Source of the DNA: Flexivirga caeni
Lineage (GTDB): Bacteria; Actinomycetota; Actinomycetes; Actinomycetales; Dermatophilaceae
Direction of reading: 5' to 3'
Assembly (NCBI RefSeq): GCF_003724155.1
Contig: NZ_RJJQ01000002.1
Coordinates: 186,001 to 250,000, forward strand
Length of the DNA: 64,000 nt
In this document: one piece after another, positions 8,053 to 14,310 of the stretch
Position numbering within the stretch: the first letter of the stretch is position 1
Layout of the letters: every line of letters begins with the position of its first letter
Notes under the pieces: model-generated
Database searches by the model: none
The model's input: only the letters and a program-made list of their open reading frames with translations
Told to the model about the DNA's origin: nothing
Position numbers and translations under genes: made by a program

Positions 8053-8724
8053 TTAGATGTTGAGTTCGCGCAGCAGGGCGCTCACGCGGGTGGTCAGGTT
8101 GTCGCGGATGTCGCGCAGCACGGGCAGGGGTTGCCCGTCGGGGTCGGGGATGTCCCAGTCCTCGTAGCGTTTCCCGGCGTAGACCGGGCAGGCGTCGCCG
8201 CAGCCCATGGTGATGATGACGTCGGCGGCGTGGACAACGCTGTCGGACAACGGTTTCGGGTACGCCTCGGTCAGGTCAATGCCACGCTCATGCAGGGCTT
8301 CGACGGCGACCGGGTTCACTTGCCCGGTGGGGTGGGATCCGGCCGAGCGCACGTGCACCTTCCCCGGTGCGAGGTGTGCGGCGATCGCGGCGGCCATTTG
8401 GGAGCGTCCGGCGTTGTGGACGCAGACGAACAGGATTTCCGGGACCGTCCTGCCCAGTTGGCCGCCGGCTTGTGCGGTGGCGGTCAGTTGTTCTTTGGCG
8501 TGCCGGGTGATCAGGATCGGCAGGAACGTGGCGATCTTCGACCGTGGTTCCAGCAGATCACGGGCCCCGGTCACCGCAGCGGTGACTTGGTCGCGACTGA
8601 AGATGCCGTCGAACTGGTAGGCCAGGTCTTCGATGATCGCCGCCGTGTCGACCGGGCGCACCGGTGCGGTCTGGTCCGCAGGAGAGGCTGGGGCGGTTAG
8701 GGCGGGACTGTCAGGTGCTGGCAT
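8053..8724 (-). CDS. arsC: Arsenate reductase with N-terminal helical domain
   Basis: Arsenate reductase of the low-molecular-weight phosphatase fold, 223 residues. Residues ~30-80 form the N-terminal helical domain seen in many actinobacterial ArsC proteins (IIEDLAYQFDGIFSRDQVTA). The catalytic domain follows: FVCVHNAGRSQMAAAIAAHL holds the Cys-x5-Arg loop, then SAGSHPTGQVNP and VIITMGCGDACPVYAGKRYE with the further Cys residues and the Asp-Pro of DWDIPDP. It reduces arsenate to arsenite for export by Acr3, probably using a mycothiol or thioredoxin-type donor. ATG 8724 overlaps the end of acr3 by 14 bp, indicating translational coupling. Confidence 0.93.
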   Translation of the reverse strand: MPAPDSPALTAPASPADQTAPVRPVDTAAIIEDLAYQFDGIFSRDQVTAAVTGARDLLEPRSKIATFLPILITRHAKEQLTATAQAGGQLGRTVPEILFVCVHNAGRSQMAAAIAAHLAPGKVHVRSAGSHPTGQVNPVAVEALHERGIDLTEAYPKPLSDSVVHAADVIITMGCGDACPVYAGKRYEDWDIPDPDGQPLPVLRDIRDNLTTRVSALLRELNI

Positions 8725-9805
8725 GGGCGGACTCCCGGGTGGTGGTGAACCGGTTGCGCAGGGCCAGGGAGACGTACACAAGGCCGACGAGCACGGGCAC
8801 TTCGATGAGGGGGCCGACGACGCCAGCCAGGGCCTGCCCGGAGGTGACGCCGAAGGTGGCGATCGCGACGGCAATGGCTAGTTCGAAGTTGTTGCCGGCG
8901 GCCGTGAACGCCAGCGTGGTGGTGCGCTCGTACCCCAGGCCGACGGCGCGGCCAAGGGCGTAACCGCCGCCCCACATGAGGGCGAAGTAGACCAGCAGCG
9001 GGAGCGCGATACGCACCACGTCCAGCGGGTGACCGGTGATCTGGTGGCCCTGCAACGCGAACAGGATGACGATGGTGAACAGCAGCCCGTACAGGGCCCA
9101 GGGGCCGATCCGGGGTAGGAACTTCTCCTCATACCAAGTACGCCCCTTGGCGCGTTCGCCCAGCCGCCGGGACAGGTACCCGGCCAGTAGCGGGATGCCG
9201 AGGAACACCAGGACGGACCCGGCGATCTTCCACGCCGACACGTCCAGGTGTTCTTGGTGCAGGCCGAGCCAGCCGGGCAGCACCGACAGGTAGAACCAGC
9301 CCAAGACGGCAAACATGATGACTTGGAAGAAGGAGTTGATCGCGACCAGCACGGCGGCGGCTTCGCGGTCGCCGCAGGCCAGGTCGTTCCAGATGATCAC
9401 CATGGCGATACACCGGGCCAGGCCGACGATGATGAGGCCGGTGCGGTAGGTGGGCAGGTCGGGCAGGAAGATCCAGGCGAGGGTGAACATCAGCAGCGGC
9501 CCGAGCACCCAGTTCAGCACCAGGGAGGTGACCAGCAGCCGCTTGTCGCCGGTGACGGAGTCCAATTTGTCGTAGCGGACTTTGGCCAGCACCGGGTACA
9601 TCATGATCAGCAGCCCGAGCGCGATCGGGAGCGAAACCCCTTCAATTTCCACGGCACTCAGTGCCGTGTCCAGTCCGGGGATGATCCGACCAAGGAGCAG
9701 TCCGACGACCATGGCGGCGCCGATCCAGATTGGCAGGAACCGGTCCAGGGTGGACAGTTTCGCCACCACCGGGGCGTGCGCGGGACGCGTTGCGGTGTCG
9801 CTCAT
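8711..9805 (-). CDS. acr3: Arsenite efflux permease Acr3
   Basis: Arsenical-resistance permease of the Acr3 (BART) family, 364 residues with about ten TM segments. Diagnostic motifs are RFLPIWIGAAMVVGLLLGR near the N-terminus, GLARCIAMVIIWNDLACGD with the essential Cys of TM4, and FTAAGNNFELAIAVAIATFG with VGPLIEVPVLVGLVYVSL at the C-terminus. It extrudes arsenite across the cytoplasmic membrane. It is the first gene of the leftward operon acr3-arsC-oxidoreductase, divergent from arsR across a 141-bp gap with an ArsR-type operator. Confidence 0.95.
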   Translation of the reverse strand: MSDTATRPAHAPVVAKLSTLDRFLPIWIGAAMVVGLLLGRIIPGLDTALSAVEIEGVSLPIALGLLIMMYPVLAKVRYDKLDSVTGDKRLLVTSLVLNWVLGPLLMFTLAWIFLPDLPTYRTGLIIVGLARCIAMVIIWNDLACGDREAAAVLVAINSFFQVIMFAVLGWFYLSVLPGWLGLHQEHLDVSAWKIAGSVLVFLGIPLLAGYLSRRLGERAKGRTWYEEKFLPRIGPWALYGLLFTIVILFALQGHQITGHPLDVVRIALPLLVYFALMWGGGYALGRAVGLGYERTTTLAFTAAGNNFELAIAVAIATFGVTSGQALAGVVGPLIEVPVLVGLVYVSLALRNRFTTTRESAHAST

Positions 9806-9922
9806 CGGACCAGCCCCACACGCGGCTGACCAGTGAGCACCTGTTCACGGGCAACGGACACCATCAACGACCGACCACCTTCTGATTAGACAACTGTCGA
9901 TGCAGTCAGCCTTGCGCATTGA

Positions 9923-9938
9923 ATTGATGGTTGTCAAT
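9923..9938. promoter_or_regulatory. ArsR-type operator between acr3 and arsR
   Basis: ATTGATGGTTGTCAAT (9923-9938) has inverted ATTGA/TCAAT arms around 6 bp, like ArsR/SmtB operators. It lies 8 bp before the GTG start of arsR, so repression would act on arsR and probably on divergent acr3. Confidence 0.6.
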
Positions 9939-9946
9939 ATAGAGGG

Positions 9947-10294
9947 GTGACAGTGACCGTGAAGACGAGTTCCGCCGTGCATGCTGCCGGCGAGTGTGAT
10001 GACTCGTGTGCTCCGGGCAGCGGTTTGGACGTCGCCACCGCGGCGCGTGCGGCCGAGGTATTCAAGGCCCTGTCGGATCCGGTGCGGTTGCGGTTGTACA
10101 CCCGGATCGCTGCGTGCGACGGGGAAACGTGCGTCTGTGACATCCAGGACGTCGGGGTCTCGCAGCCGACGGTGTCCCATCACCTACGCAAGCTGCGAGA
10201 GGCTGGGTTGATCGATTCCGAGCGACGCGGGACCTGGGTGTATTACCGGCCGGTCGCCGGCGCCCTCACCGTGCTCGACGCAGTACGTCACTGA
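9947..10294 (+). CDS. arsR: ArsR-family arsenic repressor (first)
   Basis: Winged-helix metalloregulator of the ArsR/SmtB family, 115 residues. It has the ARAAEVFKALSDPVRLRLYT helix, the metal-site region CDGETCVCDIQDVG with Cys-Val-Cys-Asp, recognition helix SQPTVSHHLRKLREAGLI and wing ERRGTWVYYR. Two further Cys near the N-terminus (ECDDSCAP) may join the arsenite site. GTG 9947 lies immediately after the operator, so the transcript may be nearly leaderless. Derepression by arsenite is known for the family; the controlled targets are inferred from position. Confidence 0.9.
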   Translation: MTVTVKTSSAVHAAGECDDSCAPGSGLDVATAARAAEVFKALSDPVRLRLYTRIAACDGETCVCDIQDVGVSQPTVSHHLRKLREAGLIDSERRGTWVYYRPVAGALTVLDAVRH

Positions 10295-10366
10295 AAAGCA
10301 GTGCGCAGAACGACGTGCCGGGACTCCGTCGGTGTTGCCCATGGCGTCCCGGCACGTATCGGGTTC

Positions 10367-11692
10367 TCAGCATTGACCGCCGGAGGAGGTGCCGCCGATG
10401 GTGAGCAGGGTGGGTGGGGGAGTGCAGCAGCCGCCGCTGGTGCTGTCGGGGTCGTCGTACAGGCCCGATCCTCCGCAGACGCCGGTGTCGGGCAGGTCGA
10501 GCTCGACGCGTTCGGCGGCCGCCACGTCGCCGGCCAGCATGGCGACCACGCTGCGTACCTGTTCGTAGCCGGTCATCGCCAAGAAGGTGGGTGCGCGCCC
10601 GTAGGACTTCATCCCCACGATGTACAGGTTCGGCTCTCCGGCGTGTGTCAGCTCGCGGGCTCCGGTCGCTTGCACCGAGCCGCACGAGTGGATGTTCGGG
10701 TCGACTTCCGCTGCGATCGCACGCGGCGCCTGCAACGTGGGGTCCAGGTCCAGTCGCAGCTCGGACAGGAAGGACAGGTCGGGGCGGAACCCGGCCAGCA
10801 CCACCAGGGTGTCGGCCGGCTCCAGGGTGCGCCCGTCCTCGCCAGTCAGCACCACTTGAGCGCCGGCGCGGTCGACTCGCGCGGTGCGGAACCCGGTGAC
10901 CACCTCGACCCGGCCCGCTTCGACGGCCTCGCGGGCCCGGATCCCCAGGGCCCCGCGCTGCGGCAACTGGTCGTCGGCGCCGCCGCCGAAGGTGGTTCCG
11001 GTGCCGCCACGTCGCAGCGCCCAGGTGATCCGCGTCCCCGGGTGTTCCCGGGCGATGCGGTCCAGCTCGATGATCGCGTTCAGCGAGGACGCTCCCGCGC
11101 CGACCAACACCGTGTGTTGACCGACGAATCGGACAGGGTCGGCGCCGTCGGGAATGCCGTACGAAATCACGTCAGCGTTGGCGTGTTCACCCAGCGCGGG
11201 AAGCCCGTTCGCGCCGGCCGGGGCAGGTTGGCGCCAGGTGCCGGACGCATCGATGACGGCCCGCGCGTCGAATCGGTGCTCGACGCCGTCCCCGTCGATG
11301 ACGTGCACGGTGAACGGTTGCTCGCCCCGGCCAGCGTCCACCAACCGGTCACGGCCTGCGCGGGAGACGCCGGTGACCCGTGCGTCGAACAGGACTCGCT
11401 CGCCCAAGGCTCCGGCCAGCGGAGCCAGGTACTGCTCGACCCACTCCGCGCCGGTCGGATACCCCGCGGCCGGAGCCTGCCATCCGCTCGGCTCCAGCAG
11501 CCGAGCAGCAGCCTGGTCGATCAACTCCGGCCACTGGGAGAACAGCCGGACGTGACCCCACTCGGCCACCGCAGCCGCCGGGCCCCGTCCCGACTCCAGC
11601 ACCAGCGGCTCCAGGCCGCGCTCCAACAGATGCGCCGCTGACGCCAAACCCTGCGGGCCGGCACCGATCACGACAACAGGAAGCTCACTCAT
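10367..11692 (-). CDS. Flavin-dependent oxidoreductase of the arsenic locus
   Basis: A 441-residue FAD/NAD(P)-binding protein of the flavin monooxygenase-like group found beside arsR in actinobacteria. It has an N-terminal FAD motif (VVVIGAGPQGLASAAHLLER), a second Rossmann motif (TVLVGAGASSLNAIIELDR), DASGTWRQPAPAG, and TLVVLAGFRPDLSFL near the C-terminus. The last ~30 residues are Cys-rich (GVCGGSGLYD, then SGGCCTPP), a possible metalloid-binding tail. I place the start at ATG 11692; the second ArsR starts divergently 79 bp away with two operators between. Reaction unproven; NADPH-dependent oxidation of an arsenical or thiol is plausible. Confidence 0.78.
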   Translation of the reverse strand: MSELPVVVIGAGPQGLASAAHLLERGLEPLVLESGRGPAAAVAEWGHVRLFSQWPELIDQAAARLLEPSGWQAPAAGYPTGAEWVEQYLAPLAGALGERVLFDARVTGVSRAGRDRLVDAGRGEQPFTVHVIDGDGVEHRFDARAVIDASGTWRQPAPAGANGLPALGEHANADVISYGIPDGADPVRFVGQHTVLVGAGASSLNAIIELDRIAREHPGTRITWALRRGGTGTTFGGGADDQLPQRGALGIRAREAVEAGRVEVVTGFRTARVDRAGAQVVLTGEDGRTLEPADTLVVLAGFRPDLSFLSELRLDLDPTLQAPRAIAAEVDPNIHSCGSVQATGARELTHAGEPNLYIVGMKSYGRAPTFLAMTGYEQVRSVVAMLAGDVAAAERVELDLPDTGVCGGSGLYDDPDSTSGGCCTPPPTLLTIGGTSSGGQC

Positions 11693-11706
11693 CAACTCAG
11701 TCCTCA

Positions 11707-11724
11707 CATTGACAAACATCGATG
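11707..11724. promoter_or_regulatory. ArsR-type operator 1
   Basis: CATTGACAAACATCGATG has inverted CATTGA/TCGATG arms with one mismatch. It lies 15 bp upstream of the flavoprotein start on the minus strand, in the divergent region shared with the second arsR. Confidence 0.55.
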
Positions 11725-11740
11725 GGAGCATCGTGATCAA

Positions 11741-11762
11741 CGCATCGACAAATGTCAATGCG
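11741..11762. promoter_or_regulatory. ArsR-type operator 2
   Basis: CGCATCGACA and TGTCAATGCG form a 10-2-10 inverted repeat with one mismatch, ending 9 bp before arsR ATG 11772. It shares the CAT(T/C)GACA half-site with operator 1 and with the acr3-arsR operator, which supports one regulator type acting at both divergent promoters. Confidence 0.65.
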
Positions 11763-11771
11763 TTATGCACA

Positions 11772-12143
11772 ATGAGTTACATGCCCGCCGCACTGCCGCT
11801 CACTCAGCCGGATGCTGCCCTGGCCGCGTGCTGCTCACCGGTCACCGCAGGAATCGTCAGTGACGAGGCCGCCACCACCCTGGCCCGGATGTTCAAAGCG
11901 TTGGGCGACCCGACCCGCGTGAAACTACTGTCCCTCATCGCCGCATCCGCCGGCGGTGAGGCGTGCGTGTGCGATCTGACCGATCCGGCCGGGCTGAGCC
12001 AGCCCACCATCTCCCACCACATGAAGGTCCTCGCCGACGCCGGGCTGATTACCCGCGAGCAACGCGGCAAGTGGGCGTACTTCTCACTCGCCCCGCAGGT
12101 GCTCGGCTCACTCGCCGGGGCGCTGACGCCCACCGCCGGATGA
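11772..12143 (+). CDS. arsR: ArsR-family arsenic repressor (second)
   Basis: ArsR/SmtB-type repressor, 123 residues from ATG 11772 (an in-frame ATG also lies at 11781). It shows TTLARMFKALGDPTRVKLLS, the metal-site segment GGEACVCDLTDPAGL, recognition helix SQPTISHHMKVLADAGLI and wing EQRGKWAYFSL, plus an N-terminal Cys pair (AACCSP). It lies divergent from a flavoprotein gene across 79 bp with two operators. Its TGA overlaps the ATG of the following monooxygenase-like gene, so the two are co-transcribed and probably translationally coupled. Confidence 0.9.
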   Translation: MSYMPAALPLTQPDAALAACCSPVTAGIVSDEAATTLARMFKALGDPTRVKLLSLIAASAGGEACVCDLTDPAGLSQPTISHHMKVLADAGLITREQRGKWAYFSLAPQVLGSLAGALTPTAG

Positions 12144-13234
12144 ACCCCGCCCACGAACCCGCCAGCGGCGCGAGGACCAGGCGCAACGTCCAGGTGGTCA
12201 TCATCGGTGGCGGCCAGGCCGGCCTGGCAACCGGGTTCTACCTGCGCCGCGCCGGCCTCACCCCCGGGCAGGACTTCGTCATCCTCGACGCCGCCAACCG
12301 CCCCGGATGGATGATGCCGCCGTGGAACGACGCCGAACTCGGATACCCACCACGTGACCACGTCGTGGACTACCTGACCCGCTACGAGCAACGGTACGAC
12401 CTGAACGTGACCCGGTCATGCACAGCCCACACCGTCACCCCAGCCGACGACGACCCCGGCGGGCGGCTGATCGTGGCCACCGATCTGGGCGACTTCGCCG
12501 CTCGAGCGGTCGTGTCCGCGACCGGGACCTGGGACCGGCCCTTCGTACCCAGCTACCCCGGGATGCGGCACTTCACCGGGCACCAGCTGCACGCCGCGAA
12601 CTACCGCGAACCCGGCCGCTTCGCCGGGCAACGAGTGGTCATCGTCGGTGGCGGCAACTCCGCCGCGCAGATCCTCGCCGAGATCTCCACCGTCGCAGAC
12701 ACGACCTGGGTGACCACCCGCCCACCGCGGTTTCTGCCCGACGACGTCGACGGCCGGGCATTGTTCGCCGCCGCGCGGGCACGCATCCAAGCCCTGCAAG
12801 AAGGCCGCGACCATGCCGGTGTCGCCGGGCTGGGCGACATCGTCATGGTCGAAGCCGTCCGGGCGGCCCGCGACCGCGGCGTCCTCAAGGCCCAACCCAT
12901 GTTCGACCGGCTCACCCGCGATGGTGTCGCCTGGGCCGACGGCGCCCACCAGAACGTCGACGCGGTGATCTGGTGCACCGGCTTCCGGCCCGCCCTCAGA
13001 CACCTACGGCACCTCGACCTCCGCACCGACAACGGTCACCCCGCCGTCGGCGGGGCATCCGGCACCCGAGCCATCAGCGAACCACGGCTCTATCTCGTCG
13101 GGTACGGCGACTGGACCGGACCAGCATCCGCAACACTCGCCGGAGTCGGCCCGTCCGCCCGAGCCACCGCGCACGCCATCACAGCGAAGCCCGTAACAGC
13201 GCAACCACCTAGCCGCCCTCTGGAAGGGGCCTAG
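12140..13234 (+). CDS. ArsO-like flavin-dependent monooxygenase
   Basis: A 364-residue class B flavoprotein monooxygenase-like protein coupled to arsR by an ATGA overlap. It shows an FAD motif (VVIIGGGQAGLATGFYLRRA), VSATGTWDRPFVPSYPG, an NADPH motif (VVIVGGGNSAAQILAEIST) and IWCTGFRPALRHL. Compared with the ArsO-type proteins I know, the stretch between LDAANRPG and GYPPRDHVVDYLTRYE is about 15-25 residues short: the Gly-Ser-Trp...Tyr-Asp-Ser-Leu segment that follows the FAD motif is replaced by WMMPPWNDAEL. This may be a natural short variant or an in-frame deletion. Role in arsenical metabolism is inferred from position. Confidence 0.8.
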   Translation: MNPAHEPASGARTRRNVQVVIIGGGQAGLATGFYLRRAGLTPGQDFVILDAANRPGWMMPPWNDAELGYPPRDHVVDYLTRYEQRYDLNVTRSCTAHTVTPADDDPGGRLIVATDLGDFAARAVVSATGTWDRPFVPSYPGMRHFTGHQLHAANYREPGRFAGQRVVIVGGGNSAAQILAEISTVADTTWVTTRPPRFLPDDVDGRALFAAARARIQALQEGRDHAGVAGLGDIVMVEAVRAARDRGVLKAQPMFDRLTRDGVAWADGAHQNVDAVIWCTGFRPALRHLRHLDLRTDNGHPAVGGASGTRAISEPRLYLVGYGDWTGPASATLAGVGPSARATAHAITAKPVTAQPPSRPLEGA

Positions 13235-13275
13235 GTGGCTGGTGCTTTTCGTGCCGTTCGACACCAGCCACCTAG
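13231..13275 (+). terminator. 14-bp perfect hairpin after ars genes
   Basis: CTAGGTGGCTGGTG (13231-13244) and its perfect complement CACCAGCCACCTAG (13262-13275) flank a 17-nt loop. The first arm overlaps the TAG stop of the monooxygenase gene, so it fits a terminator for the arsR-monooxygenase operon. Confidence 0.6.
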
Positions 13276-13375
13276 TAGACGTTCCACATACGGTCCGGTC
13301 CGGGCTCGAACGGAGAGCATCGACGACTTCTTCGGTCCCGAGATCGACGCACAGGGCCGTCGAGCCGAAGGGTGT

Positions 13376-13600
13376 CCCCCTTTCCGCAGGATGATGGCTG
13401 GGCGCACATCGAGGCCGCCACCAAGCAGTACGACGGCTACAAAGTCCAGGCCATCCTCAACGAGATCAACGGTCGTGACCACTCGGGAGCGACGAAGGTC
13501 GGCACGCCAGCAGTCTTCGGGATGAACTTCCAGGCCGTGTCGGTCGCGCAGAAGTCCCGGTCGACCTCGGCAACCCTGATGGGGCCGGATGCACAGGGTA
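13376..13600 (+). pseudogene. Fragment of alkaline phosphatase/phosphodiesterase-like gene
   Basis: The frame reads DDGWAHIEAATKQYDGYKVQ, then AILNEINGRDHSGATKVGTP and AVFGMNFQAVSVAQK. This matches the central region of alkaline phosphatase-superfamily (type I phosphodiesterase-like) proteins, with the metal-site neighbourhood Gly-x-Asp-His. Sense is lost after about 13600, and the upstream part is out of frame. It is a gene remnant of roughly 75 codons. Confidence 0.55.
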
Positions 13601-13893
13601 ACTACCCACGAGCGCCCCGCAACCGGGTGGCTACCAGTGGAATGGCGGCTAGTTGGTGCCCGGCCCGGTGCAGTTTCGCCATGATGCCCGCGACCGAATT
13701 CGCCACAGATCGACGCGATCATCCAGGGTCGATGTCAGGACCGTACACCGGCTGGATGCGCAGCAGGCCTCGCGCTCGCCGGCGCCGATCTGACAGGAGC
13801 AGCGACTCCGCAAGGGATCGCCTTCTGGCAGGGCCTGCCAGGCAGTTCAGCCTTGGCGGTTGCCTTGATCGGCTGCAAGGAGGCTTGCGGTCC

Positions 13894-14158
13894 ATGTCCC
13901 GTGATTTTTCGCGTTACGCCGACATCGTTGAGGTTCCCGATGTCGTCGGTCTGCATGTCGGCGACGCGGCCCGGGTGACCTACGTCGCCGGCCTCAAACT
14001 CGCGCAACCGGACCCGGATGAACCACCACGATTACTGGGTCACCGGGCAGGAGCCACCTGTCGGATCAAGTCGCTGGCGTTGGGATCCGCTCCTCGTTCG
14101 CTGGTCCCGCTTCGCCGGGCCGGTGTTCGCGAGCCGCGACGACCCCCCTCGCCGGTAA
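13894..14158 (+). pseudogene. PASTA-domain protein with frameshift
   Basis: ATG 13894 follows an excellent ribosome-binding site (AAGGAGG). The product begins with MSRDFSRYADIVEVPDVVGL and HVGDAARVTYVAGLKLAQPD, the first two thirds of a PASTA domain. Near 14025-14030 the sense moves to another frame (YWVTGQEPPVGS, then WDPLLVRWSRFAGPVFASRD) ending at TAA 14156-14158. A single small indel explains it. The complete protein would be about 88 residues of unknown function. Confidence 0.55.
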
Positions 14159-14173
14159 GCACGCTTACCGGCG
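14150..14173 (+). terminator. 11-bp stem hairpin
   Basis: CGCCGGTAAGC (14150-14160) and GCTTACCGGCG (14163-14173) are perfectly complementary with a 2-nt centre. The stem contains the stop codon of the PASTA pseudogene. No T-run follows. Confidence 0.5.
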
Positions 14174-14310
14174 AGATAGGCCCATCGACGGACCGATAGC
14201 CGATCGGCATCCGGAACAATGTCATGCTCGGTGCGGCGGCGCAGGCGCAGGCTGATGGTGACGAGGTTGCTGGCAGAGGATGCCGAAGAAGCCTGCCGCT
14301 AGGCCGAACG

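Noticed and set aside
7096-8700. 534-codon plus-strand open frame opposite the arsC and oxidoreductase genes
   Set aside because: It runs antisense to two well-supported genes and is extremely Gly/Val/Asp-rich, typical of a shadow frame.
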